In this document: piece by piece, positions 45,340-56,435 of the stretch
How the letters are laid out: every line of letters begins with the position of its first letter
Numbering within the stretch: the first letter of the stretch is position 1
Source of the DNA: Lepidostoma basale
Taxonomy: Eukaryota > Arthropoda > Insecta > Trichoptera > Lepidostomatidae
Assembly (NCBI GenBank): GCA_022606425.2
Contig: JAHDVF020000208.1
Location: 1,102,501-1,166,500 of the forward strand
DNA length: 64,000 nt
Direction: 5' to 3'
The notes under the pieces: model-generated
Databases searched by the model: none
What the model was told of the DNA's origin: nothing
What the model saw: only the letters and a program-made list of their open reading frames with translations
Made by a program: the position numbers and the translations under genes

Positions 45340-45745
45340 AAAACACTGTAATGAGACCAGCTCTAGACTGGCTGTCTGAGGCCAAAGGAACAGAGGCTGC
45401 GTTTGGCAGAGATAAAAATGTTGCGGTGGGCTACTGGAGTGATCAGACTCGATAGAATAAGAAACGAGTATGTTCGAGGAAGATTTAAAGTGACCTCTGT
45501 GACGAAACAGATGAAGGATGGTCGTTGCGATAGTACAGTCATATGTGCGGAAGGGGCGAGGAACACATCATCCAGTAAGCCATACAACTAGAAGCGGGAA
45601 AGATGACTGGGTTGGCCACCGCTAATTTGGCTGTTCACCATCAAATTGACATGGAATTGCTACAGATTAACAGCGGGATAGCCCAAGACCAAGAAGCCCA
45701 GCGCTGTTCCATAAGTAGAGCAACCCCAAATAAATGTGAAACGGC
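45340..45745 (+). pseudogene. LINE-G 3' remnant
   Basis: AEIKMLRWATGVIRLDRIRN and EYVRGRFKVTSVTKQMKDG form the conserved pre-terminal block of another LINE. The rest is frameshifted, and the end GGCTAGAAGAAGAG is at 45745. No intact protein. Confidence 0.8.
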
Positions 45746-45784
45746 TAGAAGAAGAGTTGATTGAAATTATTTATGAAACATCAA

Positions 45785-45866
45785 GACCAACCACCACCAA
45801 TTGAAAAATTTTAATTTACAAAACCACAACCACCACCAATTGATAATTTTAAATTTACAAAAAAAT
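45785..45866. repeat. Two-copy ~40-bp tandem repeat
   Basis: ACCACCACCAATTGA, AATTTTAATTTACAAAA is repeated once with minor changes. Confidence 0.8.
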
Positions 45867-46844
45867 AAATCGAGTAGACAAGTGTATAGGTTCTTATTCT
45901 AATTTATTGAATTGTTACGACATTAAATATTGACACTTTAATTATGACGTATTTAGGAAAGTATAGGTTGATTATACAGATAAAATGAAAACTCTGCAAA
46001 CAACAGTATCTGGTGATATATTCGTATCATTGCATTTTAGTTTTTTGGTATTCTCGTTGGTACATCATTGCTTATGCGAGAGTTTATTGATTTACTTATA
46101 TATAAGGCGATAACAGTTCCTCTTCTATCATGAAACTATAAAATTTGCATATCTTAAAATTGCATTCTATGATAACCTTTGAGAAGAAGTTTACTTTTGA
46201 ATTTAATACCTAACTAACCGTAAAGTGGAGGCATCCATATTAACTTTACTTACACAGCCTGTAGTAAAGTTTGGTTTTATGTTGCATTTACGGCGCGGTG
46301 TTTTCACGATATTTACATCTTGCTTATTAAATCTTTAGTGTACTTTTACTTTGATGTGCGGCCAGCTCTTGTCTTGCGATAGTTCAACTTTACGGCACTT
46401 ATTTTGTTTGGCTTCATGCTTACTGGCTATTTATTACAAAGTTCATACAAGAAAAAAAACTCTCATTTACAATACTGGATGGATTGTTTTCATTTAAGAT
46501 TTTTATTTTGATAAATTTATTTAATAATAGCATAAGATAAACATTTGTATTCAAGTAAACATAAAAACTATTTCATCAGTTTAAACATATTTAAAATCTT
46601 GTTGGTTAAACTTAAAATGGATTAGATTTTATTGAATTATTTTACGATTTTTATTTCATGAATTAAAACACTGTTTTTCCGCTTATTATTTAATTTAACG
46701 TTCTCGATACATATTATTACAGGACATCGTTATATACTTTTGTTTTCCTATCACTTACCTATTTTTTCTTAGCTTACTTTCCCTTTCTTTAACTCTTCGT
46801 TTATTATCGTGGCCGCTACTCCAACTTTTAAATAATAAAATGGA
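45867..46844. other. AT-rich non-coding DNA
   Basis: Nothing recognised. Confidence 0.4.
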
Positions 46845-46965
46845 TTTATTGTTTCTTGAACAATAATGTAAAAATCCAAAATAACATTTAATGAAGTAAA
46901 ATGTTTCGCCTTGCTAAGATAATATCATTAAAAAATATTAGAGATTCTAGAAAACAAAACTTTTC
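46845..46965 (-). repeat. FB-1, shortened
   Basis: Tail TTTCTTGAACAATAATGTAA, centre ATGTTTCGCCTTGCTAAGAT and arm GATTCTAGAAAACAAAACTT. Half of the palindrome is deleted. Confidence 0.7.
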
Positions 46966-46979
46966 AATAATATTAAAAC

Positions 46980-47180
46980 ATAATGGACAAGTAATCCAAT
47001 TAATCTAATTTTAAAGATCAGCCATGTTAGAAGTCAGAAGAATCCACTGACGTGTATAACCCACTGAATAAATGTGGAGTAAGCTAGAGGGGTATCAGGG
47101 TAGTGTAGTGTGGCGGTTCATTCCCTCTGGTTACACGGCGAAACGGCGTGATGATTTGTTGTTGTTCTTGTTGCCTTACC
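46980..47180 (+). pseudogene. LINE-A 3' end, decayed
   Basis: CCATGTTAGAAGTCAGAAGA, then ATAACCCACTGAATAAATGT, GTGTGGCGGTTCATTCCCTC and GAAACGGCGTGATGATTTGT follow the order of the LINE-A end. Confidence 0.65.
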
Positions 47181-47879
47181 TAATCTTAACGATTTCAGTA
47201 ATATGTTTAATCACGTCAATGATTAGCCAATATATGAGATTAGGTATTGAGTTAGCCTATTAATAATGAATTCGTAAATGTGAAGGTTGTAGAACTGTTA
47301 ACTAATATTAATGTCAGAAATATGCCGTGCTTATGTTATATACTCGTACTTTGTACATAATACCGAGAAGTATAATTGATTTCATCATTGGACAAACGGC
47401 AAAAGACGATTTTATAGGCTCAATGCAGAAGAATATATGAAATTTAGATTTAGTGGGGCGTTGTTTCGCCCAACTAAGGATATTTTTGTAGTCAAACTTT
47501 AAAAAGAAGTTGACAAGGCGAATAGATTCCATTTTAAAAATTATTTTTAGTTAACTTTCTTCCTTAAAGTGTGCTTATTCAAAATCTAATGACGCGATTT
47601 CGTCATACATATGAATGATTTTTGGCATTATCTTCTTCTTTACCCCCTCTGTACGGCTGACGTCATTTGCAGTACAAAATATTCTCGAACTATGGTTGGA
47701 TATATTTCCAAATTCAGACAGATAATCCCAGTTTATCATAATTACGAGTACATACGAGTATATACAAGTAGGTAGTAAGGAACTAAAGTAAAAAGATTTT
47801 TATGATTAATCAAAGTACAAACTGCAAATGTAGTCGGCTGTTATTCAAGAAACAATTTTTAGACTGCAAACGTAGCCAG
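47181..47879. other. AT-rich non-coding DNA
   Basis: Two TACGAGTA octamers lie close together at 47744-47760. No gene. Confidence 0.4.
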
Positions 47880-48060
47880 CCGCACTATAGGCCTGTTTCT
47901 CGAGAGTCGATTCCCAGCTGTCGGTCCATCTTTTTTAGTCTGCCCGGGGATCTTCTACCTTGGGGTTGGCCTTGCAATACGATTTGAGGGAGTCTGGGTG
48001 AATCCAATATTCTCGCGAGTGCATACCAGTGTCTTCTCCGTTGCTTTCGCCATCTAACGA
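47880..48060 (-). pseudogene. LINE tail remnant
   Basis: The minus strand shows MSLDGESNGEDTGMHSREYW, then KANPKVEDPRAD, KRWTDSWES-like order. Only the general GRP..RW..D layout of LINE ends is visible. Confidence 0.45.
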
Positions 48061-48109
48061 CATCTGTGTAATCATAGCCAAATAAAATACAATTGTTTTA
48101 AAACGTCAT

Positions 48110-49344
48110 TTTATTTATTTAGGTTTTCGACTTACAAACCACAACTTATCTTTTTATATCTTATATCACAGATAAATATTAAATAATAAGAATCATAGTA
48201 TATTAGAATCACATTCATCTAATGTAATGCACTGAAAATGTTATTCGTATTCAATCAAAGAAAAAAATCAACGAACACCGTGTTACCAAGTCTCGAACAA
48301 CATATACATTCTTTTTACACAAAAATTTAACAGTAAAAAAAAACATCTAATTATTGGCACTTAACAAAATTCTTACATAAAGTAAGTATACCTTGAATAA
48401 TTGAAATATGAAAAAGATATTATTTAAACGTTGCCAATTGACAATTATTTAAACAAATATTGATATATTTCGCGGCTATTTGGCACTATCAAAACAAGCA
48501 AAGTTTTTTTTTCACGTGTGTAACAGAAAATTATTTTTTATACATAAAAAAGAACAGCAAAGCAAATTTAAGCAATTTTTATAACAATTAATAAAATCAA
48601 TTCCACTCATAACTCACATACATCTTCTACAAATTTATTATATTTTTAATATAAGAAAGATAAGGCAGTCACTAGTCAAAACGTGTACCTACTATAGTAT
48701 ACAAAATCTACAAAAAATATTTTAGTGTCGTTAGGTACATACATGTCTATGGTATATTACATACATACAAACATAGCTACTTATAATCTTTCATGGTATG
48801 TACAAATTTCTGACTACATCTATACACTTTAGCAGAGCCATTTCAAAAAGGGCTAATATTATACAAGTTTCTAAAAAGTTCTCAAGGGAAATGCTTTAAA
48901 AATTACTTTGAAATTAATTAGGCATGTCAATTCTTAATCAGTCAGCCTAAAATATATTACTCTGTGTGCAATAAATGCATTAACAAATGCAATGTGAAAG
49001 TTTTTTAGTAGATTCTACAACATTATAAATGTTTTAAAAGCTCCAGGGAAACTAAATTTAAAAAGCAGTATATATAAAAGCACTCGCTTGTTCTTAACTT
49101 ACAAATGAGTAAATTATTGTTTCATCGAAATGTTCTCAATAAAAGTAATATTGCGTATTGTTCAGTTTCTCGTTAAATAATTCAAAATAATGGTCCCTAC
49201 ACATCGATCCAAATTATAATAAAAATCACTTTCTTCGATCACAAATTGTCTCTACAGCGTACTTCACGTTATATTATTCTAGGAATTGATTTTCACATAT
49301 CAGGTATTATGCTTATATATTATAAATGTACAACACCCCCCAGC
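48110..49344 (-). other. unc5: Probable unc5 3' UTR
   Basis: The segment follows the unc5 stop codon, is single-copy and repeat-free, and ends at overlapping AATAAA signals (TTTATT on the plus strand, 48109-48120). Transcript ends cannot be seen in DNA, so the limit is a guess. Confidence 0.4.
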
Positions 49345-50561
49345 TCACAGCCAGCTGGGCCCTAAGCAACTCTCAATAATCCTCACGGCGTCAGTCCGTC
49401 CCATGATTCTGAGTATGGTAGCCAAATCGGCCACAGCACTTGTGTTTCTATGGCGACATTCCCATAAATCCAATATCGACTCGGTCGGAGAGTTTTTCGT
49501 TGCGAAAAAGTTAATGTACCTATCCACGTTTAGCTTCAAAGCGAGCAACCTCCAGTCGTTCCCCCTCGAGTTCGGGGGGTCTAAACAACTACATAATTGT
49601 TTTTTCACGTTCTTCGGTAATCGAAACGGAGTGGAGCTGTCAATAGTGCAAGTATTGATTCCCTTGTCGTTGACCGTGAGACTCTTTTGTCGCGCGGAAG
49701 ATTCATTATACTCTTCAATTATGCCCAGTGACCGACCCGGCAACGTTTTACTCTCGACGGCATTTTCCGTTATGATCATGTTCATTTCGTTGTTAAGATA
49801 CGTCCTTCTATTGGGCCGGATTGGCGAGTTACAAGAAGAGAAATCTTCGGCTGATGAAATATTGAAAGTTTGCTTGTACGACGGATTCAGTTTCTGACAC
49901 GCTGTCACTTTGAAGTCTAATACGTTGATTGAGTCAGTTTGTTCTAAAATGAAACCGCAATGTAACGAATTCGACATAGAATTCCAAACATGAGCGAACG
50001 GAATTTCTTGGTAAAAGAGAGATTTTGTTTTCCAGCCGAGTCCAACATCTTCCACGCTGAGACAGAGATTTGAGCCGCCATCTTGAAACAACAAAGTTTT
50101 CGGCTTGTCCATCAGCACTCCGCCTAAACGAGCTTCTTGGTCAGAGCAGTAATACAGCGCTGCCGGAGTATCTTCGAACACGTACACTCGAATATTGAAG
50201 TCTTTTGCTGTTCTAGAATTTATAAGCGGTCCAAACACAGCGAGTTTCAACTTTTTCACTGATTTTCCATTCAAACTCTCGCCGACCAAAACAAAACTCG
50301 ACAAAGTTTCAGTCACTAAAAACACGTTATCAGTATCTAGTTGGGTGAAAACTGGAGTGTTGATAGTTTCTTCTCCGAGACTAACAACCTTCCTCCAGGA
50401 TGGCTGGCCTTTGTGGAGATTGTCTCTCTCGAGAGTCAAGAGGGAGAGGTTCCAAAAGCCGTGTCGAAGACTTGCACAATGGGGAATTTGTACAATAGCT
50501 GCTTTGCTGAGGTTTACTGATGGCGGCCCAACTCGTATTATAGGACTTACCTGTGTAGCAC
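49345..50561 (-). CDS. unc5: unc5 last exon: end of ZU5, UPA, death domain
   Basis: 404 codons, with acceptor TTCTTTTAG just upstream at 50562 and stop at 49345-49347. Codons 1-100 finish the ZU5 domain (VSPIIRVGPPSV, IPHCASLRHGFWNLSLL, SWRKVVSLGEETINTPVF). Codons ~100-230 are the UPA domain (KLKLAVFGPLINSR, NIRVYVFEDTPAALYY, GWKTKSLFYQEIPFAHVWNS). After a polar linker the last ~90 codons form a death domain (LPKNVKKQLCSCLDPP, NDWRLLALKLNVDRYINFF, SILDLWECRHRN, VADLATILRIMGR, ending GPSWL). This order is specific to UNC5 netrin receptors, which relay repulsive axon guidance and can signal through the death domain. The frame enters with two bases of a split glycine codon. A 203-codon antisense frame is a shadow. 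Confidence 0.96.
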
Positions 50562-50639
50562 CTAAAAGAAAATCAGTTTATCAGTTTATTTATCCATTCA
50601 AAAGACATTACAAACATAATTACAGTTTAAGGCATCTAT

Positions 50640-51010
50640 TCGAGAAAGGGTAAAGAATCAGAAAGGATGAGAGATGGTTCAACTTTAAGAAGACAAGATA
50701 CTCTTTAAAGTTAAGAGTGTTTTTCTTCTGAACGTACTTTCACTAATATGAAAGACGTCGATCTCCGAGGTAATCTTGTTCAGCAGACTGATTACTCTCC
50801 CCACCGGCATTATTAGAGGCAGGTTGGTTCTTGCGGCCGGAACAATGAACACTCTATGCTGGCGCTGTCGGAGATATCTATCGGGAACAAAAAGCACCTC
50901 CAGCACGGCTGAGTTTTCAAAATATCCCCTAATTAATCTAAAGAAATGGGTTATGAGAAACCCGTCTCTTCGAAGCTGCAGAGAATCAGACCCCAAAATT
51001 CCCAAAAGAA
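50640..51010 (-). pseudogene. LINE-H 3' end in unc5 intron
   Basis: Inside the 616-bp intron, same strand as the gene. The frame reads FFRLIRGYFENSAVLEVLFV, YLRQRQHRVFIVPAARTNLP, MPVGRVISLLNKI and SEIDVFHISESTFRR, a known type of LINE ORF2 C-terminus. It is followed by the 3' UTR shared with 31716-31800 and 31290. Confidence 0.7.
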
Positions 51011-51177
51011 ACGCTGTGGGCTAGAGCCATGGATAGCTACCATACTTCTTCATGTAGAGACACCTTAGATTTTTTTTCTATACCCTCTCCAGCATAAGGG
51101 AAAATACAATAATAGTAAGTAACCATTCGAAACGAAGCGTAAAAATCATATTTTTAAAATGAGAGTGTAACGCTTAC

Positions 51178-51444
51178 CTTCTGGTAGTTTAGGTCTGTAT
51201 CGATCCTCCTTGACGAGTGAAATATTCATAGTCTCTTTACAGTTCCTGATAACGGCCCCTTCCGGAATTGAAATAGCCGCCCCCGCTCCCTCCAAAGCCA
51301 ACCTCCCTCCTGCTGGCCCGACCGCTTGGCTGACACTACACGTGGTTGGTACCGTGTCTCCGAAAATTCCATGTATCGCCGGAGACCCGCCAGAGACGGT
51401 AGTCAGAGTGACCCTATCAGTTGCAGCATCATACGTCGAATCAG
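51178..51444 (-). CDS. unc5: unc5 exon: start of ZU5 domain
   Basis: 267 bases, acceptor CCTTTGCAG and donor GTAAGC. It encodes DSTYDAATDRVTLTTVSGG, IFGDTVPTTCSVSQ, GPAGGRLALEGAGAAISIPE and GAVIRNCKETMNISLVKEDR. The GGRLxLxxxGxxIxIPEGA block is the signature start of ZU5 domains. It enters with two bases and leaves with one base of split codons, in phase with both neighbours. Confidence 0.95.
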
Positions 51445-51933
51445 CTGCAAAGGTACATACTTATTTAATAAACAGCCGTTTTATTACAACATTTATAGAG
51501 TTACTTTGAAAAGTGTGTAATAAATTATTTTTAATGAGAAATTGCTTTTGAATAGGGATCATTTCTTAATAAAGAGTGTTAAATAAAGAGAGTTTTATGA
51601 ACATATAGTTTAAAAAGCGCAGTTCATGCATGTTTATATAATTTTCTTATATTTTTTTTATCAGAGTACCCTCACTTTGGAGGGCTGAAAGCAATTCGCG
51701 CGAAATTTGAAACTCAGATATGAACCTAATACATATTTTTACTTTATTTCCTTACTACTAAATTATGCGTACTGTTAAGATAAAATGGGACAATTCGTCT
51801 GATGTACTCGGCCCCAATTTGAGACCATTTTTTTCTACTGCAAATGAAGCTTGAATCGAATCGATTATTGCAAAAAACGTTGTTTGTACAAATAACCTTT
51901 TCAAAGTAACCCTTGGTTGATTAATATACTCAC

Positions 51934-52046
51934 AGCTTGTACAACAGCTAGCTGAAGAGTGCTCCGAGTCGCTGTAGGGCTTTTTATCATAGATGTCGCT
52001 CTCGTTTGATGAAATAACTTTTTGGGTATCGATCGGCGTGGCGTAA
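51934..52046 (-). CDS. unc5: unc5 exon: cytoplasmic juxtamembrane region
   Basis: 113 bases, acceptor TTTTTCCAG and donor GTGAGT. It encodes YATPIDTQKVISSNESDIYD, KKPYSDSEHSSASCCTS, a Ser-rich linker between membrane and ZU5. The phase is one base in and one base out, and the joins give serine codons on both sides. The match to UNC5 comes from position and reading frame, because this region is poorly conserved. Confidence 0.88.
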
Positions 52047-52143
52047 CTGGAAAAACGTGCGTTATTAGTAACACTTTAGCTAACAAAACAAAATGGAATC
52101 GAGGGCAGACGGGGCAAGCTCCAGTGGAATGAAGTGCGCTCAC

Positions 52144-52318
52144 CTGTTGCTCAAGTGCGGCACGTCGTAGTGGTGTTCGGTCACACAGTTCGTGGAAGAG
52201 TTGGGCTGCTTGGTCAGGAACGGCGGATACTCGTAGCACGGCGGGCCGTCAGAGTGCTGCATCAGGTCGGGCCGGAGCCCTTTCTTATTCAATTCTTGGA
52301 AAAATTGCGGTCTCCCAT
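52144..52318 (-). CDS. unc5: unc5 exon: cytoplasmic segment
   Basis: 175 bases, acceptor TTTTTTTAG and donor GTGAGC. It encodes GRPQFFQELNKKGLRPDLMQ, HSDGPPCYEYPPFLTKQPNS and STNCVTEHHYDVPHLSN. The tyrosines in EYPPF and HYDVPH could be phosphorylation sites. The phase joins exactly to the transmembrane exon (split Asp codon) and to the next exon (split Ser codon). The introns on either side are only 80 and 97 bp. Confidence 0.92.
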
Positions 52319-52398
52319 CTAAAAAAATTAACTTAATGTTTTAAAATAATTTTATATTAAGTTATGTACTAAAATTTATGTTATTTTATTTTATTTAC

Positions 52399-52548
52399 CC
52401 CGTGATTTATCTCTTGATCGTCCAAAGAAAGACCTATCTCGGCCTTTGTTCTTACGATGTCTGATCGTCAACAGGAATCCCAGCCCGAGAGCAGAGAGCA
52501 AAACAGCAACTGATGAAAGGACGATCACCAATGTCATGTATTGGGAGT
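52399..52548 (-). CDS. unc5: unc5 exon: transmembrane segment
   Basis: 150 bases, acceptor GATTTTTCACAG and donor GTAAAT. It encodes SQYMTLVIVLSSVAVLLSAL and GLGFLLTIRH, one hydrophobic helix of about 23 residues, followed by the basic stop-transfer RHRKNKGRDR and FFGRSRDKSR. This is the type I topology of UNC5. The preceding extracellular Ig and thrombospondin exons are not found up to 64000, so the next intron exceeds 11 kb. Confidence 0.93.
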
Positions 52549-53230
52549 CTGTGAAAAATCAAAAAGAGAATTCAATCAATAAAATATTATTATACATTGT
52601 TTTGTATATAGAGTTCTAATTACATTAGTAACAGGTCCCAAATCATGGCTGTGCAGTCGATAGTAAATATTTCGAATAAAACTTTTACATAATAACAAAG
52701 TAAATAAATAAACATACAATATCTAAAGTTCAAAGAAAAATAATTTTACTTTAAAACTTAACGACTTTAATGCATTTCGAATTGCGAACAATTAATATTA
52801 TAAACAAGGGAACTCTCCTAAAGTGAATGACTTCCCGAAGTCAGTCCTGGAGAAATTTTCGGACAGGAATGCGGAATTTTATCTTTAACAAGCGAGTTAC
52901 ATTCCTGAGACCGCATTTACCCCCATTGCATTCCATGTACCAAGTGAAGGGGTCCCGTCCCTTAAGACTACTCATTCTACCCTTCAAACGAATATAAATA
53001 AATGTAAAAAATGGATAAGAAGAGATGAAAACTTATCGCTGAAAATTTCACAAATGAAAATCGTATCTGCGAGTTAATTCATTCGCGCCGTAAATTTGGT
53101 TGATTTTTTTAAGAAGAGCTTTACAGCTAATCTTGTGATTCGCGTTTTATTTTTACATTAAATATAATATTCGTGGAAGGTTTATTTTGGACAAAACATT
53201 ATTAGATTATATTATATTCTAACCTACATG
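52549..53230. other. unc5 intron, non-repeat part
   Basis: Follows the transmembrane exon upstream in gene orientation. Moderately GC-rich at 52800-52960, with no exon signature. Confidence 0.45.
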
Positions 53231-53375
53231 TAACCTATATGAATATGAATAAGAACATCTGTTTTCTAGAAGTTTCGTTATATTTTATGCGAATTACATG
53301 TTTCGCTTTGCTAAGGTTTTATCAAAGGGCGAAACATGCCATCGCTATAAAATATAAAAAAGCTTTTAGAAAACA
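53231..53375 (+). repeat. FB-1 left part
   Basis: AGAACATCTGTTTTCTAGAA, TTTTATGCGAATTACATG, TTTCGCTTTGCTAAGG, GGGCGAAACATGCCATCG and the start of the right arm at TTTTAGAAAACA. The element is split by LINE-A. Confidence 0.8.
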
Positions 53376-53703
53376 TAATGTCATCGCAAACAAAAGCCTT
53401 TCCAAAATATCTAAAATGGTAGTGTACAATGATGTTATTGTACCGACCCCTATGCATGGAAATGAAGCATGGACCTGGCAAAAAGAAGGATGAAATTAGA
53501 ATAAATTCACTTATAAATAAGATAAGAAGTTAATACAAATCAAATACAGTGCGAATAAAAGTGTTATGAACAAAATAATGAAAGTATCATGAAGATGGCT
53601 TGGACACATTGAAAGAAAGAATGGTAAAAAATTGTTAACGATTGAATATTGGCCTTGTGAAAAGTCGGACAAATCGACAAATCGGCATGATCGTTTGTTA
53701 GTT
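53376..53703 (+). pseudogene. LINE-A inserted into FB-1 with target duplication
   Basis: The sequence follows LINE-A blocks (PTPMHGNEAWTWQKE, then SANKSVMNKIMK, TSHLERKNGK) with deletions, ending GGCATGATCGTTTGTTAG. TTAGAAAACA flanks it at 53366-53375 and 53702-53711. FB-1 resumes after it. Confidence 0.85.
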
Positions 53704-53770
53704 AGAAAACAAACGTTTCATTCGTATAAATTATGTAATATGAAATTTTACATCATTCAAGAAACATGTA
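53704..53770 (+). repeat. FB-1 right arm end and tail
   Basis: AGAAAACAAACGTTTCATTC, GTATAAATTATG and the tail AAATTTTACATCATTCAAGA complete the interrupted copy. Confidence 0.8.
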
Positions 53771-54539
53771 CTGCTTCATATGTATTTTTAATTAAAGATG
53801 AACGTATGTAAAAACGTTTTTCATTAAATAAAACACTTTATAAAAGTAGCATTTTACTTTTTTTTTTATTAATCAAATTCCACACTACATTATCGCTTGC
53901 AAGAGGTGCACTTTGAAGAAATATCCTACAATTGTATTAATATATTTGCCTATAAAAATAAAATACAAAGTATTTTCGTAATAATAATAATTAAATAATT
54001 AAATTTCGTAAAGTACCAAATGTATGAAAAATATAATAAGTTAGAAAATTTAATTAGATGAATTTTTTTATGAAAAATATCATCATAAAAATCGTAAATA
54101 CAAGTATTGCGAAATAATGTGATGTAGAATTTTAAAAAATCTGATTCTACGCTGTGGGATGAAACAGACTGGAGTTAAATTTAATAACAATAAGATGCGT
54201 TATTTCACAAAACATAACAATAAATCTCCTGCTTTCAAACCGCTGTACCACGCTTCGCGGTGACAATTATTTGTCCACGATCTGAGCTTTGAATCTTCTT
54301 AAGTGTCCTCGCACATGGACCTGACACGTGAAGTACACAGCCACAGCGCCGAGTGACTTGTTAGAGGACATCTGGCGTTGTGTTGCGGAAAATTTATGAT
54401 ATCATTCGCGCTTCCCGCCCGCTTGTCGCTTGTCCGCTACATATGACATGTTATTGAATATTGACTGATGCACCCGCCGGGTGGCGTGCCAGCAACGGAC
54501 AGACCAATAGAATTTTTTTAAACTCTGTTAAGAAGCCAT
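53771..54539. other. unc5 intron, non-coding
   Basis: AT-rich to 54230, then a GC-richer single-copy stretch to 54510 without an exon signature. Confidence 0.4.
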
Positions 54540-54690
54540 TACATATTTAACACTTAATTAAACACTTTTTGTACTTGGTATACAACCACTTTATTTTTGA
54601 GGATGAGGGCCTACCGGTTTCGTTCTATGCGAGCTTCCTCAGGGCTTTACACATACTGTATGTACAAATCTTTTAATTAAGTGTTAGAAT
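54540..54690 (-). repeat. FB-3 half copy with hammerhead-like module
   Basis: The left half matches 24891-25000 (AACACTTAATTAAACACTTT to CACTTTATTTTTGAGGATG). The module at 54609-54645 on the minus strand has GCC, CTGAGGA, GCTC-GCATA-GAAC hairpin, GAAA, palindrome ACCGGT, A, GGC. GCC and GGC pair as a 3-bp stem I. The second half is deleted. Confidence 0.8.
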
Positions 54691-54745
54691 TTATTTAAAT
54701 AGTCCAATGTATTGGCCGAAACACTATGAAACCTTAACATTTTAA

Positions 54746-54906
54746 ACTGTTAAATTAAATAACTTTGTTTTTTGTATCACAATTGTATTTTATTTTACAC
54801 GGCAGCTGTTTCATCAACCTATGTTGATATCATCAGGTGTTACAATAATATAAATAAAATACAATTGTGATACAAAAAACAATGTTATTTAATTTAACAG
54901 TTTAGA
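54746..54906. repeat. Palindromic element around a hammerhead candidate
   Basis: AAACTGTTAAATTAAATAAC, GTTTTTTGTATCACAATTGT on the left and the complementary ACAATTGTGATACAAAAAAC, GTTATTTAATTTAACAG on the right form long arms around the module at 54797-54840. Confidence 0.85.
54797..54840 (-). ncRNA. Type I hammerhead ribozyme candidate
   Basis: Minus strand: ACAC, CTGATGA, T, perfect hairpin ATCAAC-ATAG-GTTGAT, GAAA, palindrome CAGCTG, C, C, GTGT. ACAC and GTGT pair in the stem I register. The base expected to be U before the cleavage site is C here, and one extra base follows the first core strand, so the activity of this copy is doubtful. Confidence 0.6.
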
Positions 54907-55440
54907 AATTATTTAATTTAATTTTACGGTCTTTATTAACATCGAACAGTTTTGCGAGTATTAAAGAATATATCTTATGATAATTTTTAAGACAATCTTT
55001 TTTATTATTATTTACTTTATAAACATACAAGAATTCCAAATTGTATTCCAATGAATATATAACTCATTACGGGACAAAAAGGATAAGATATACATAATTA
55101 CAGAACATTAAAAAAGGTAAGAACAAAGATTTAAAAACTAAAACATCTTACGAAATTTACATTTCGTTATTTGATCACCTTATTATTATAATAATATTAT
55201 AAAAATATATATATACGATTCTCGAAAGATAAAAAAAACAAATTATCAATTGTATTCACCATACCATAAAAAATATTTATATAAATAACTATACGATATT
55301 TTGTATATTGATACTTTAAAATAATTCATTTCTAATAAAACTTACTAAAAAGTAACGTTAAATTAAAAAAAAAAAACATAAACAAAAGATAAATCATAAA
55401 AGATGCGTAGAATATATATATTCTTTTCTAAACTTACAAC
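54907..55440. other. unc5 intron, AT-rich
   Basis: Nothing recognised. Confidence 0.4.
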
Positions 55441-55495
55441 TGAATAAATACATATAATGAATAAACTTATTGAAAGTTAAGTTTTGTTATATTTT

Positions 55496-55538
55496 ATACA
55501 CCTGAAGATGCAGGTATCCTCTGAAACATGTCGTGTAT
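55496..55538 (+). ncRNA. Type I hammerhead ribozyme candidate
   Basis: Plus strand: ATACAC, CTGAAGA, T, hairpin with AGG-TAT-CCT, GAAA, palindrome ACATGT, C, GTGTAT. ATACAC and GTGTAT give six perfect stem I pairs directly next to the core and cleavage site. All core bases fit. One extra U after the first core strand and a C-C mismatch weaken stem II. TTAATATTTTTTTTATTAAA-like AT sequence follows. Confidence 0.65.
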
Positions 55539-55570
55539 TTTAATATTTTTTTTATTAAAAAAGTGGTCTA

Positions 55571-56435
55571 AACAATGTTTAATTAATTCCCAAAGTAGAT
55601 TATATAATGAATGTTTACTTTTAACTAGTTCATAAAATGGAGCATTATCTACAGCTCCCTTGAGATAATTAATTCATAAAAATGGCGCTCTATAAATCAT
55701 GCGATTTATTGTTATTATTAATAACAAAAAATGTATTATATTATTGAATAAATTGCTTTCAAAACATACACTTAAAAACACACATGTAATTCGTTGGTCT
55801 ATCAAAAATATATCAATATATGAAATCAATAAAATAGAACAGCTTTATAAGAGTGTTTATTTCTGTCTCCAGTCATTCATTCCTCTCTTTAGCCAGCATA
55901 CAGCCTAACCCCACACTTCAGCGAGCTCCGATGTTATGACTTCTCGTTGTGGGAACGGAATAGATTCAATTTCGTCTTTCAATCCTCCTAGCCCGCGGGA
56001 AGAACTTATTGGAGTTTCGGAGATAAAGAATCTTGTGGCAATACAACCGAAATTCTCACGATATTTTAAATTGCGGGAATGGCGGAGAAACCAGACAAAC
56101 AATCTGTTATTATTTCTGAATGTGTTGAGAGCTATATTAAAATAACGTTTTTATTGTATTATTTAAGAACTTTTAATAAAATATATAAAAACATTGATCA
56201 ATCGTATTGCTGTGTTGTATTGTGAAATAGAAGCCTTTTACGAATTTATTCTCGTAATGCAGATTTATTTTTTTATATCTCTTGACACTTGTAAGAATAT
56301 TTGGATTTTTTATATAATCTACGGTTATAATCAGAATAAATTAAGAATAATTGTGAAATATTTGCGATTTAAGTTTACTTTACGCAATAAACATAAAAAT
56401 AGATGAATTAAAGTTTTCTTGATAGAACATATTCA
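55571..56435. other. unc5 intron, non-coding
   Basis: No exon or repeat recognised. Overlapping frames at 55905-56145 lack domains. Confidence 0.4.

Noticed and set aside
49286..49897. 203-codon plus-strand frame
   Set aside because: It is antisense to the unc5 death-domain exon, whose splice sites, phase and domains are convincing.
50776..51024. Extra unc5 exon in the 616-bp intron
   Set aside because: The minus-strand frame there is a LINE C-terminus, and the flanking unc5 exons already join in phase.
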